Below are positions 51,256-60,184 of a stretch of DNA of 64,000 nucleotides, one piece after another (the stretch's first letter is position 1; each line of letters opens with the position of its first letter). The position numbers were made by a program, and so were the translations under genes. Origin of the DNA: UBA4459 sp963776205 (GTDB lineage: Bacteria > Bacteroidota > Bacteroidia > Bacteroidales > F082); the NCBI GenBank assembly GCA_963776205.1, contig CAVZLR010000001.1:434001-498000 (forward strand), written 5' to 3'. Under the pieces are notes generated by a model that was given only the letters and a program-made list of their open reading frames with translations, did not search any database and had not been told where the DNA came from.

Positions 51256-52839
51256 ATGGCAGAAATTAAACCAGCAGAAGTATCAGCCATTTTACGACAG
51301 GAATTAGCAGGCTACGAATCGGAAGCAGTATTAGAAGAGGTAGGAACCATCCTTCAGATTGGTGACGGTATTGCCCGTATTTACGGTATGAACAATGCTG
51401 AAGCCAACGAGTTGGTAGAATTCGAGAAAAACGGCCTGATGGGCATTGTCCTGAACCTGGAGGAAGATAACGTAGGTATTGTACTTTTGGGTGAAGCCGG
51501 AGACCTGAACGAAGGAGACAAAGTAAAACGCACTGGCAGGATCGCTTCAATAAAAGTAGGAGAAGGTTTATTAGGACGCGTTGTAAATACATTAGGTGAA
51601 TCCGTTGATGGTAAAGGTGAACTCGGAGGTGATCTTTATGAAATGCCGCTTGAGCGCAAAGCACCTGGTGTTATTTTTCGTCAACCGGTAAACGAACCAT
51701 TGCAAACAGGTATTAAAGCTATTGATGCCATGATCCCGATTGGCCGTGGACAGCGTGAGCTGATCATTGGCGACCGCCAGACAGGAAAAACAGCTATTGC
51801 GATTGATACCATCATTAATCAGAAAGAATTTTACGAAAAAGGCGAGCCTGTTTATTGTATTTATGTAGCTACAGGTCAGAAAGGATCAACTGTTGCCAAC
51901 ATTGTAAAAACGCTGGAAGACAGCGGAGCGATGGCCTACACCGTTATAGTGATGGCTACAGCTTCCGACCCAGCGGCTATGCAGTTTTATGCGCCTTTTG
52001 CAGGTGCTGCCATTGGCGAATTTTTCCGTGATACAGGCCGCCCGGCATTGGTAATTTACGATGACCTCTCTAAACAGGCGGTTGCCTATAGGGAAGTTTC
52101 ATTATTGTTACGCCGTCCTCCTGGCCGTGAAGCCTATCCAGGTGACGTTTTTTACCTCCATTCAAGATTACTTGAAAGAGCTGCGAAAGTCATCAATTCT
52201 GATGCAATCGCTAAAACGATGAATGACCTTCCTGTGAGTTTAAAAGACAAAGTAAAAGGTGGCGGATCATTAACAGCATTACCTATTATCGAAACACAGG
52301 CCGGTGACGTTTCGGCTTATATCCCAACGAACGTAATCTCCATTACCGACGGGCAAATATTTCTTGAAAGTAATCTCTTTAATGCAGGTATTCGTCCGGC
52401 TATTAATGTGGGTATTTCTGTTTCAAGGGTTGGAGGAAATGCACAGATCAAATCCATGAAAAAAGTGGCCGGAACACTTAAACTCGACCAGGCTCAGTAT
52501 CGTGAGTTGGAAGCTTTTGCCAAGTTCGGTTCTGACCTCGACCCGGCAACAATGGCCGTACTTGAAAAAGGAAAAAGAAATGTGGAAATACTGAAACAGC
52601 CTCAGTATTCGCCTATGACGGTGGAACACCAGGTAGCCATCATCTATTGTGGTGTGAATAACCTGCTGAAAGCGGTTCCGGTAAATAGCATTATCGACTT
52701 CGAAATAGAATATTTGCATTACCTCGACATTCACCACAAGGATGCGTTAAATTCTATTAAAGAAGGCAAATTGACGGATGAGGTGATCGAAATATTAAAG
52801 AAAACTGCGGCTGATATTGCCCATAAATACAAAGATTAA
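51256..52839 (+). CDS. atpA: ATP synthase F1 alpha subunit
   Basis: A 527-residue non-catalytic nucleotide-binding subunit. The N-terminal domain begins with MAEIKPAEVSAILRQEL; the P-loop is GDRQTGKTAIAID; PALVIYDDLSKQAVAYR is Walker B and RRPPGREAYPGDVFYLHSRL the conserved block after it. The expected arginine finger lies in VGGNAQ-preceding SVSRVGG. Normal length. Confidence 0.97.
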   Translation: MAEIKPAEVSAILRQELAGYESEAVLEEVGTILQIGDGIARIYGMNNAEANELVEFEKNGLMGIVLNLEEDNVGIVLLGEAGDLNEGDKVKRTGRIASIKVGEGLLGRVVNTLGESVDGKGELGGDLYEMPLERKAPGVIFRQPVNEPLQTGIKAIDAMIPIGRGQRELIIGDRQTGKTAIAIDTIINQKEFYEKGEPVYCIYVATGQKGSTVANIVKTLEDSGAMAYTVIVMATASDPAAMQFYAPFAGAAIGEFFRDTGRPALVIYDDLSKQAVAYREVSLLLRRPPGREAYPGDVFYLHSRLLERAAKVINSDAIAKTMNDLPVSLKDKVKGGGSLTALPIIETQAGDVSAYIPTNVISITDGQIFLESNLFNAGIRPAINVGISVSRVGGNAQIKSMKKVAGTLKLDQAQYRELEAFAKFGSDLDPATMAVLEKGKRNVEILKQPQYSPMTVEHQVAIIYCGVNNLLKAVPVNSIIDFEIEYLHYLDIHHKDALNSIKEGKLTDEVIEILKKTAADIAHKYKD

Positions 52840-52857
52840 AAGACCAGATTGTAGCAT

Positions 52858-53748
52858 ATGGCAAATTTAAAAGAAGTACGTGTACGTATAGCCTCCGTAA
52901 AATCGACTAGGCAAATCACCAGCGCCATGAAAATGGTGGCTGCTTCTAAACTCAGAAGGGCACAAAACGCCATCCTGGGAATGAGACCCTATGCACAAAA
53001 ATTGCAGGAGATCATGCAAAACCTCAGCAGCGGACTCGAAGGTTCGGATGAAGGTGTTTTTGCTGAAGATAGGGGAAACAACAAAGTTTTACTTGTACCC
53101 ATTACTTCAAATCGTGGTTTATGTGGCGCATTCAATGCCAATATCATTAAAGAAACCATCAGCTATATCCATACTAAATTGCCAGCCCAGCAAAAAACCG
53201 GGAATGTTGACTTATTTTGCATTGGCAAAAAAGGAGCCGACATTTTTAAATCCAGAGGATTTAATATCATTAAGCTCAATACAGAAATATTTGACGACCT
53301 CACTTTTGAAAACTCGGCAGAAATCTCTGAAGCAATGATGACCTCGTTCGCAGAAAAAAAATACGATCAAATTATCCTGATATACAATCAGTTTAAAAAT
53401 GCGGCGGTACAGGTATTACAGGTGGAGCAACTGTTACCCGTTTCAAAGAATATTGATGATAATAATACTTCTGAAGCAGAACCAAAAGCCAACTACATTT
53501 TTGAACCCAATAAAGAAGAGATTCTTGAAGCGCTGGTTCCTAAATCAATCAAAATACAGTTGTATAAAGCACTTGCAGACAGTTTGGCCGCAGAACATGG
53601 CGCAAGGATGACAGCTATGCACCAGGCAACTGAAAATGCTGATTCATTGCTTAAAGATCTTAACTTATCCTACAACAAAGCCCGCCAGGCAGCCATTACC
53701 AACGAAATTCTTGAAATTGTCAGTGGTGCTGAAGCATTGAAGGGATAA
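52858..53748 (+). CDS. atpG: ATP synthase F1 gamma subunit
   Basis: A 296-residue central-stalk subunit. The N-terminus is RIASVKSTRQITSAMKMVAASKLRRA, and the C-terminal helix has MTAMHQATENADSLLKDL and YNKARQAAITNEILEIVSGA, the family's conserved ends. It is the last gene of the second ATP synthase operon. Confidence 0.96.
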   Translation: MANLKEVRVRIASVKSTRQITSAMKMVAASKLRRAQNAILGMRPYAQKLQEIMQNLSSGLEGSDEGVFAEDRGNNKVLLVPITSNRGLCGAFNANIIKETISYIHTKLPAQQKTGNVDLFCIGKKGADIFKSRGFNIIKLNTEIFDDLTFENSAEISEAMMTSFAEKKYDQIILIYNQFKNAAVQVLQVEQLLPVSKNIDDNNTSEAEPKANYIFEPNKEEILEALVPKSIKIQLYKALADSLAAEHGARMTAMHQATENADSLLKDLNLSYNKARQAAITNEILEIVSGAEALKG

Positions 53749-53812
53749 TATTTCTAATAAGATATCTGAAACGTATAGCTAAGAATGCTGTTATGCGTTT
53801 TTTTAATTTCCA

Positions 53813-53820
53813 TACCTTTG
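53813..53820 (+). promoter_or_regulatory. TAnnTTTG promoter box of the ferritin gene
   Basis: TACCTTTG, 25 bases before the ATG at 53846. It suggests separate transcription from the ATP synthase operon. Confidence 0.55.
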
Positions 53821-53845
53821 TAAAACTCATTAAAAACCTTAAAAA

Positions 53846-54355
53846 ATGAACCAGAAAACAGAAAATGCGCTCAATGAGCAAATAAAAAAAGAAGAATATT
53901 CATCACGTTTATACCTGGCCATGGCCAGTTGGTGCGAAGCAAACGGATTTCCAGGAGCCGCTGTATTTTTATACGGACATGCTGACGAAGAACGCATGCA
54001 TATGCTAAAAATGATCCATTTTGTGAATGACAGGGGTGCCCATGCCAAATTACTGGATATTGAAGCGCCACCATTGGATTACAAATCACTGCTGGAGATA
54101 TTTACCGAAATTCTGGTGCATGAACAATACATTACCGAATCTATCAACAACTTGTACCAGGTAGCTGTTGACGAAAAGGATTACACCACGGCCAACTTCT
54201 TACAATGGTATATTACAGAGCAGGTGGAAGAAGAAAGTTTATTCGGCACCATTCTCGACAGGATTAAACTGGTGGGCAACGACAAAGCCGGCATGTTCCA
54301 TATCGACAAAGAATTGCAGGGCATGGCGGCTGCAAGTCCCAGTGCAACTGCTTAA
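53846..54355 (+). CDS. ftnA: Bacterial ferritin (FtnA type)
   Basis: A 169-residue four-helix-bundle ferritin. Iron-ligand residues of the ferroxidase centre are in EEYSSRLYLAMASWCE (Glu, Tyr) and GHADEERMHMLKMIHF (Glu, Glu, His), with the further Glu in EILVHEQYITESIN and Gln/Glu in ITEQVEEESLF. It stores iron as a 24-mer without haem. Overlaps the convergent DUF3109 gene by 4 bases. Confidence 0.94.
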   Translation: MNQKTENALNEQIKKEEYSSRLYLAMASWCEANGFPGAAVFLYGHADEERMHMLKMIHFVNDRGAHAKLLDIEAPPLDYKSLLEIFTEILVHEQYITESINNLYQVAVDEKDYTTANFLQWYITEQVEEESLFGTILDRIKLVGNDKAGMFHIDKELQGMAAASPSATA

Positions 54356-54915
54356 ACTGAATTTTTTAATTCATTTACAAGTTTGTTGTACCAGTCATTG
54401 CCAAACTTCCTGATTAAGGAAGCTTTGAGGTACACAAAAAGCGGTATGCCCTCTTTTCTGCCATTGATGATGGCAGGTGCACAGATATTCCATTTATGAT
54501 AATTGATTGCGGTAAATTCGCCTACTTTGCTCAAACGTAACGGGTACAAATGGCAAGATACCGGTTTCTGAAATTTGATTTTCCCCTCTAAAAATGCTTT
54601 TTCGATGGCGCAAAAGTTGATGCCGTTTTCCTTATAAACGAAAGCACATTCCCTGTGATCCAACAGGGGTGTCACATAATCTCCTTCTGCATCATAATCA
54701 AATACTCCGTTTTTTTTAATCACTTCTTTTCCCTGATCTGTCATAAAAGGCTTTATCTCATCGATATAATCTTCCAGTACGGAGATCTCTTCCTCTTCGA
54801 GCGGGGCACCGGCATCGCCTTCCACACAGCAGTCGCCTTTGCAAGCATTGAGATGACAGCTAAAATAATTATCTTTTAGCTCGTCAGAAACCAACACGTC
54901 ATCAATTTTCAACAT
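54352..54915 (-). CDS. DUF3109 family cysteine-rich protein
   Basis: A 187-residue protein with a conserved Cys set (SCHLNACKGDCCVEGDAGA, then DHRECAF, FCAIEK, VSCHLYP and NICAPA), suggesting an iron-sulfur or zinc site. It belongs to the YkgJ/DUF3109-like cluster of proteins found across Bacteroidota. Start ATG 54915 (MLKIDDVLVSDELK) matches the family N-terminus; an upstream ATG at 54942 would add 9 residues. Function unknown. Confidence 0.85.
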   Translation of the reverse strand: MLKIDDVLVSDELKDNYFSCHLNACKGDCCVEGDAGAPLEEEEISVLEDYIDEIKPFMTDQGKEVIKKNGVFDYDAEGDYVTPLLDHRECAFVYKENGINFCAIEKAFLEGKIKFQKPVSCHLYPLRLSKVGEFTAINYHKWNICAPAIINGRKEGIPLFVYLKASLIRKFGNDWYNKLVNELKNSV

Positions 54916-54995
54916 GCTGCAAAAGTACAATTTTACCCACATACATCAGGCGGCTTTTTGAAACCGGAATTGACATGTAGATAGCAAAATTTCCT

Positions 54996-55003
54996 TACTT
55001 TTG
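54996..55003 (+). promoter_or_regulatory. TAnnTTTG promoter box of the OTC gene
   Basis: TACTTTTG, 57 bases before the ATG at 55061; TTGAC at 54970 lies 23 bases upstream as a possible -33 element. Confidence 0.45.
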
Positions 55004-55060
55004 CGCTGCTTTATCAAGGCAAAAACACAAAGAAAATCATCATAAATAAATTCGATTATC

Positions 55061-56062
55061 ATGGCATATAACCTGAGAAACAGAAATTTTCTGAAGTTAC
55101 TCGACTTCACCCCCAAAGAAATCAAATTCTTACTGGATCTTTCAGCCGATCTGAAAAAAGCGAAATACGCAGGAACCGAACAACAAAAGTTAAAAGGAAA
55201 AAATATTGCCCTGATCTTTGAAAAAGCATCTACCCGTACCCGTTGTGCTTTTGAAACCGCGGCTTACGACCAGGGGGCTCATGTTACCTACCTCGGTCCT
55301 ACCGGATCACAGATTGGTAAAAAAGAAACGATGAAAGACACTGCCAGGGTATTGGGCCGTATGTATGATGGCATCCAGTACCGGGGTTTCGGACAGGAAA
55401 AAGTGGAAGAATTAGGCCAGTTTGCAGGGGTTCCGGTTTGGAACGGACTAACCAATGAATACCACCCGACCCAAATTTTAGCCGACTTCCTCACCATGAT
55501 GGAACATTCGGATAAGCCTTTACACCAGGTTTCGTTTGCTTATTTAGGTGATGCCCGGAACAATATGGGGAATTCACTTATGGTGGGTGCTGCCAAAATG
55601 GGTATGGATTTTCGTGCCGTGGCACCCAAACAGTTTTTACCGGAAAAGGAACTGGTAGACCAGTGTTTGGAAATTGCCAAAGAAACAGGTGCCAACATCA
55701 CATTAACCGACAATGTGGACAAAGGCGTAAAAGGCGTTGATTTTCTGTATACTGATGTTTGGGTTTCGATGGGCGAACCGGAAGATGCTTTCAAAGAACG
55801 TATCAATCTCATGATGCCATACCAGGTAAATGCAGCGATGATGAAAAAAACCGGCAATCCGAATGTTAAATTCCTGCATTGCCTGCCGGCATTCCATAAC
55901 CGCGATACTGAAATAGGTGAAGACATCTACCAGAAATTTGGTGTGGATGCTATGGAAGTATCAGAGGAAGTTTTCGAATCTCCTGCTTCTATTGTATTCG
56001 ACGAAGCGGAAAATCGCCTGCATACCATCAAAGCTGTGATGGTTGCCACCCTCGGATCATAA
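55061..56062 (+). CDS. argF: Ornithine carbamoyltransferase
   Basis: A 333-residue carbamoyltransferase. The carbamoyl-phosphate loop is STRTRCAFE, the conserved EYHPTQ follows, SMG (ornithine specificity) is in WVSMGEPED and HCLPAFH holds the catalytic Cys. These are canonical OTC residues, unlike the N-acetyl- or N-succinylornithine transcarbamylases that many Bacteroidota use for arginine synthesis. The sequence is close to the ArgF/ArcB group of Proteobacteria and Firmicutes. No other arg or arc genes are adjacent, so anabolic or catabolic use cannot be decided. Confidence 0.94.
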   Translation: MAYNLRNRNFLKLLDFTPKEIKFLLDLSADLKKAKYAGTEQQKLKGKNIALIFEKASTRTRCAFETAAYDQGAHVTYLGPTGSQIGKKETMKDTARVLGRMYDGIQYRGFGQEKVEELGQFAGVPVWNGLTNEYHPTQILADFLTMMEHSDKPLHQVSFAYLGDARNNMGNSLMVGAAKMGMDFRAVAPKQFLPEKELVDQCLEIAKETGANITLTDNVDKGVKGVDFLYTDVWVSMGEPEDAFKERINLMMPYQVNAAMMKKTGNPNVKFLHCLPAFHNRDTEIGEDIYQKFGVDAMEVSEEVFESPASIVFDEAENRLHTIKAVMVATLGS

Positions 56063-56190
56063 ACAAATTATTTGTTATTTCGTGAGAAATGCAGCAAAAC
56101 GGAATGACGAGAAATCTCATCAGACATAAAAATTTTAATTTTTACCCGCTGCACCTTAGTACAAATGACAGCGTTCAAATAAATTAACAG

Positions 56191-57714
56191 ATGGCCAACC
56201 AGGAAGACTTTTTAAAGAAAATAATAGCCCACGCCAAAGAGTATGGTTTTGTGTACCAATCAAGCGAAATTTACGACGGACTGAGTGCCGTTTATGATTA
56301 CGGCCCAAATGGAACCGAATTAAAAAACAACATCAGGAGTTATTGGTGGAAAGCTATGGTACAAATGCATGAGAACATTGTAGGGATTGATTCTGCCATT
56401 TTTATGCACCCAACCATCTGGAAAGCCTCCGGGCATGTGGATGCATTTAACGACCCATTGATTGATAATAAAGATTCAAAAAAAAGGTATCGTGCCGATG
56501 TCCTTGTAGAAGATCATATGGCGAAGATTGAAGGCAAGATCGACAAAGAAGTGGAAAAAGCCCGTAAGCGTTTCGCTGATAGCTTTGATGAGCAACAATT
56601 CCTGGAAACCAATCCCAGGGTGTTAGCCAATAAAACCAAACTGGAAGAAATCAAAGGCCGTTTATACCCAGCCATGGATACCAATGATATGGAGGCCATA
56701 AAAACGCTGATCGAAGACCTGGAGATTGCCTGCCCGGTATCAGGCTCACGCAACTGGACGGAAGTCCGCCAATTCAACCTGATGTTCTCCACCAATATGG
56801 GATCAACATCCGAAAGTGCTACACAAATATTTCTGAGACCTGAGACAGCCCAGGGCATTTTTGTGAATTATCTGAATGTACAGAAAACCAGCCGGATGAA
56901 GATTCCTTTTGGTATTGCCCAAACAGGAAAAGCGTTTCGTAATGAGATCGTAGCCCGTCAGTTCATTTTTCGCATGCGTGAATTTGAACAGATGGAAATG
57001 CAATTTTTTGTTCGTCCCGGTGAAGAAATGAAATGGTACGAGTACTGGAAAGAGCAACGCATGAACTGGCATACATCCACCGGGATACCGGCAGAAAAAT
57101 TCCGTTTCCACGACCATGATAAACTGGCACATTATGCCAATGCGGCTGCGGATATTGAATTTGAATTCCCAATGGGATTTAAAGAACTGGAAGGTATTCA
57201 TTCGCGTACCGATTTCGATCTGGGAGCTCATGAAAAACATTCAGGAAAAAAATTACGTTATCACGATGCAGAGATCAATGAAAGTTATGTGCCTTACGTG
57301 ATTGAAACTTCCATCGGCCTCGACCGCATGTTTTTGGCCATCATGACTTATGCTTTTACCGATGAAAAACTGGAAGATGGCTCGGAACGCCTTGTTATGA
57401 AAATTCCGCCGGTGCTGGCACCTTATAAAGTGGCTGTTTTTCCATTGACCAAAAAAGACGGCTTGCCTGAAAAAGCCACTGAAATTATGGATGGATTGAA
57501 ACAGGATTATATGTGTTTTTATGAAGAGAAAGACACCATTGGCAAACGTTACCGCCGCCACGACGCCATCGGTACACCTTATTGCGTTACTGTTGACCAT
57601 CAAACCCTCGAAGATAATACAGTAACAATCCGTGAGCGCGACAGCATGCAGCAGGAAAGGGTTGCGATTGATAAGATCGGAAGTATGGTAGCGGAAAGGT
57701 TGAGAGGGAAATAG
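56191..57714 (+). CDS. glyS: Glycyl-tRNA synthetase (alpha2 dimeric type)
   Basis: A 507-residue class IIa synthetase of the single-chain type found in Bacteroidota, archaea and eukaryotes. Motif 1 and 2 regions are VYDYGPNGTELKNNI and GKAFRNEIVARQFIFRMREFEQMEMQ; motif 3 is IETSIGLDRMFLAI; the anticodon domain begins with LAPYKVAVFPL. It charges tRNA-Gly. It ends 2 bases before the reconstructed end of the convergent pth gene. Confidence 0.96.
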   Translation: MANQEDFLKKIIAHAKEYGFVYQSSEIYDGLSAVYDYGPNGTELKNNIRSYWWKAMVQMHENIVGIDSAIFMHPTIWKASGHVDAFNDPLIDNKDSKKRYRADVLVEDHMAKIEGKIDKEVEKARKRFADSFDEQQFLETNPRVLANKTKLEEIKGRLYPAMDTNDMEAIKTLIEDLEIACPVSGSRNWTEVRQFNLMFSTNMGSTSESATQIFLRPETAQGIFVNYLNVQKTSRMKIPFGIAQTGKAFRNEIVARQFIFRMREFEQMEMQFFVRPGEEMKWYEYWKEQRMNWHTSTGIPAEKFRFHDHDKLAHYANAAADIEFEFPMGFKELEGIHSRTDFDLGAHEKHSGKKLRYHDAEINESYVPYVIETSIGLDRMFLAIMTYAFTDEKLEDGSERLVMKIPPVLAPYKVAVFPLTKKDGLPEKATEIMDGLKQDYMCFYEEKDTIGKRYRRHDAIGTPYCVTVDHQTLEDNTVTIRERDSMQQERVAIDKIGSMVAERLRGK

Positions 57715-57716
57715 TA

Positions 57717-58281
57717 TTATTTATTATTATAAGCCGTCATCGTCCGGTCGATGCCAAGAGTTACAAAGCTTTTAATAATTTCAACAGCGCGTTTCAACGC
57801 GTGGGATCATCAGTTTTTCTTCTGATCGGTTCCACTGGCCCAGCACATAATCGGCCTGGTATCCCCGGGGGAAATCGTCACCAATACCCATTCTCAAGCG
57901 GGGGAAAACATCAGTATCTAATTTCTGGATAATATCGGTTAAACCATTATGGCCTGCATCTCCACCTCTGGCTTTCATTCGTAAAGTTCCCAGTGGCAGG
58001 GCAATATCATCCAGCACCACTAGAATCCTTTCAATGGGTATTTTTTCCTGGTCCATCCAGTATTTAACGGATTTACCACTCAGGTTCATATAAGTAGTCG
58101 GTTTGATGATCACAAGGGTTCTGCCTTTGAATTTTACTTTGCTGACTGAAGCCAAACGTTCCACCGAAAAACTGCCTTTCAGGTCGTTGCTCAAAGCATC
58201 AGCCACTACAAAACCAATATTGTGGCGTGTGTTGGCATATTCAACACCAATATTTCCAAGTCCGACGATCAGGTATTTCAA
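57717..58281 (-). pseudogene. pth: Peptidyl-tRNA hydrolase, frameshifted near the C-terminus
   Basis: The main frame encodes LKYLIVGLGNIGVEYANTRH (Asn and His of the active site), PTTYMNLSGKSV and the GGDAGHNGL loop with catalytic residues, then runs out after GQWNRSEEKLMI into a spurious end. Removing one base in the GGG run at 57803-57805 continues the family sequence through AVEIIKSFVTLGIDRTM to TAYNNK and a stop at 57717, for about 187 residues, the usual length. No ATG starts the gene: candidates are TTG 58281, matching the family N-terminus, or TTG 58302, which lies in the rplY terminator. Pth is essential in most bacteria, so a sequencing error is likely. Confidence 0.85.
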
Positions 58282-58300
58282 ACTGTTTTTATTTACGATC

Positions 58301-58340
58301 AAAAAAATAAAGGGATAAAGTTAAACACTTTACCCCTTTA
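58301..58340 (-). terminator. Rho-independent terminator after rplY
   Basis: A 13-bp stem with one mismatch (58308-58320 with 58328-58340), 7-base loop, followed on the minus strand by seven T residues. It ends rplY transcription just before pth. Confidence 0.85.
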
Positions 58341-58359
58341 CAAATATAATTTTTATCAA

Positions 58360-59034
58360 TTATGATTCTGCACCTTCACCTTCTGGTTTAGTAGCAGCAT
58401 TTTCGCCACCTTCAGCAGCACCTTCTTCACCTTCTCCTTCTTCACCTTCTTCACCTTCTTCATCCTCGTCTACTCCTTCAACTTCTTCAATCGTTCGAGC
58501 TGTTTTCACCCTTACAATTACACTGTTAGGTGGATCCAGTGTGCTCAATTTATCCAATTCGATATCTTTGATCTTCACAGAACCACCAATTTCTAATTTA
58601 GATATATCAACAAAAATATAATCCGGCATATCTTCAATAAGGCCTTTCACAAGGATTTTCTGCATCTTTTTGATCATCTTACCACCTACCATAACACCTG
58701 GCGATGTTCCTTCAAATATAAGTGGTAACCCAACAATAAGAGGTTTACCTGGAACCACTTCCAGAAAATCGGCATGCAATACTCTGTCGGTAACCGGGTG
58801 ATATTGCACATCCTGAAGGATACCTTTATATTCTGTTCCGTCGATATTCAGGTTTACGATATAAACATCCGGTGTAAAAACCAGTTTTTTAAAACCTAAT
58901 TCGGTAACAATAAAATGGGTTTGCTCTTTACCTCCGTAAAGCACACAAGGAACGTTACCTTCCTTCCTGTGTTTTTTAGCATCTTTTTTCCCTACGTTCT
59001 CTCTCAGAGAACCGCTCAATGATACTTGTTTCAT
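58360..59034 (-). CDS. rplY: 50S ribosomal protein L25 / general stress protein Ctc
   Basis: A 224-residue two-domain L25 (CTC form): the N-terminal 5S-rRNA-binding domain (LRENVGKKDAKKHRKEGNVPCVLYG) and the C-terminal domain (PGKPLIVGLPLIFEGTSPGV). A long acidic tail of Glu, Gly and Ala follows, coded by short tandem repeats at about 58421-58470. Binds 5S rRNA. Directly downstream of prs, 17 bases apart. Confidence 0.94.
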   Translation of the reverse strand: MKQVSLSGSLRENVGKKDAKKHRKEGNVPCVLYGGKEQTHFIVTELGFKKLVFTPDVYIVNLNIDGTEYKGILQDVQYHPVTDRVLHADFLEVVPGKPLIVGLPLIFEGTSPGVMVGGKMIKKMQKILVKGLIEDMPDYIFVDISKLEIGGSVKIKDIELDKLSTLDPPNSVIVRVKTARTIEEVEGVDEDEEGEEGEEGEGEEGAAEGGENAATKPEGEGAES

Positions 59035-59051
59035 GATTAAAAATTAAATGA

Positions 59052-59996
59052 TTATTTATTTAAATTAAATAGTGAACTTATTGATTCGTAATTCTGTACA
59101 CGCAATATGACCTCGGCAAAAAGATCAGCTGTTGACAATACTGTTATTTTATCACAATCCTGTTTCAGCGGTATCGTATCAGTAACGATCACTTCATTAA
59201 AAGCCGAGTTGGTAATTTTTTCGTAGGCACTTCCCGAAAAGATAGGGTGTGTACAAAAAGCGCGAACGCTTTTGGCTCCCATATCCATGATCAGGTTGGC
59301 TGCTTTTGTAATAGTTCCGGCAGTATCAATAATATCATCCACCAACACTACATCTTTATCTGTTACATCTCCGATGAGTTGCATTTGTTCTACCACATTA
59401 GGCTTGGCGCGTTGCTTATAACAAATAACAAAGCCAGTATTCAATGCTTTAGCATAACTTGCCGCCCTGCGTGTACCTCCGGTATCAGGAGAAGCCATTA
59501 CTAATTCAGGCAACTCCAGCTTTTTCAAATATGGTACAAATATGTTGGATGCAAAAACGTGATCCACAGGTACATCAAAAAAGCCCTGTATCTGATCTGC
59601 ATGTAAATCGATCGTAATTACCCGTTGTACCCCTGCTGACATAAGTAAATTAGCACTCAATTTTGAGGCAATAGACACCCGAGGTTTATCTTTACGATCC
59701 TGTCTTCCATAACCAAAGTAAGGTATTACTGCAATAATTTTCTTGGCTGAGGCTCTTTTTGCCGCATCAATCATCATTAACAGCTCTAAAAAATTATCAG
59801 CCGGAGGCGTAGTTGATTGTACAATGAATACATCGCGACCTCTTATATTTTCTTCATACGAAGTCTGGAACTCTCCATCAGAAAACTCAGTAACGATTGA
59901 TTTTCCCAAAGTAATTCCAAAGCTCTCAGCTATTTTTTCGGCAAGGTACCTGCTATTGCGCCCTGAAAATATACTTACTCCTGCTTTTGAAGACAT
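59052..59996 (-). CDS. prs: Ribose-phosphate pyrophosphokinase
   Basis: A 314-residue PRPP synthase. The PRPP-binding loop is VVLVDDIIDTAGTITKA, the divalent-metal region DLHADQIQGFFDVPVDHV, and the ATP-flexible loop YFGYGRQDRKDKPRVS. Makes PRPP for nucleotides, His and Trp. Cotranscribed with rplY, a widespread pairing (prs-rplY). Confidence 0.96.
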   Translation of the reverse strand: MSSKAGVSIFSGRNSRYLAEKIAESFGITLGKSIVTEFSDGEFQTSYEENIRGRDVFIVQSTTPPADNFLELLMMIDAAKRASAKKIIAVIPYFGYGRQDRKDKPRVSIASKLSANLLMSAGVQRVITIDLHADQIQGFFDVPVDHVFASNIFVPYLKKLELPELVMASPDTGGTRRAASYAKALNTGFVICYKQRAKPNVVEQMQLIGDVTDKDVVLVDDIIDTAGTITKAANLIMDMGAKSVRAFCTHPIFSGSAYEKITNSAFNEVIVTDTIPLKQDCDKITVLSTADLFAEVILRVQNYESISSLFNLNK

Positions 59997-60151
59997 AAAA
60001 TGCGAATGTTTGGTGGTTGAAAGCGCTGCAAAAATAGCAATTAATTCATTCTCTACAAATATTTTAGCATCTAAGAACAGGCAAACTAGCTAAATTGTTT
60101 GTACCGCTTATAAATAGTCTTTTAGTGTTATTTAATTAACAGTAAATTCTA

Positions 60152-60159
60152 TAATTTTG
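60152..60159 (+). promoter_or_regulatory. TAnnTTTG promoter box of the proline dehydrogenase gene
   Basis: TAATTTTG lies so close to ATG 60161 that this codon would probably precede the transcription start; it supports the next ATG, at 60185. Confidence 0.5.
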
Positions 60160-60184
60160 CATGCCAATTATAAAATATACAGCT

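Noticed and set aside
51266..51664. Long antisense open frame opposite atpA
   Set aside because: It lies inside a highly conserved gene, and the predicted peptide is rich in Leu, Gln and Arg of the kind produced by reverse reading of conserved coding DNA.
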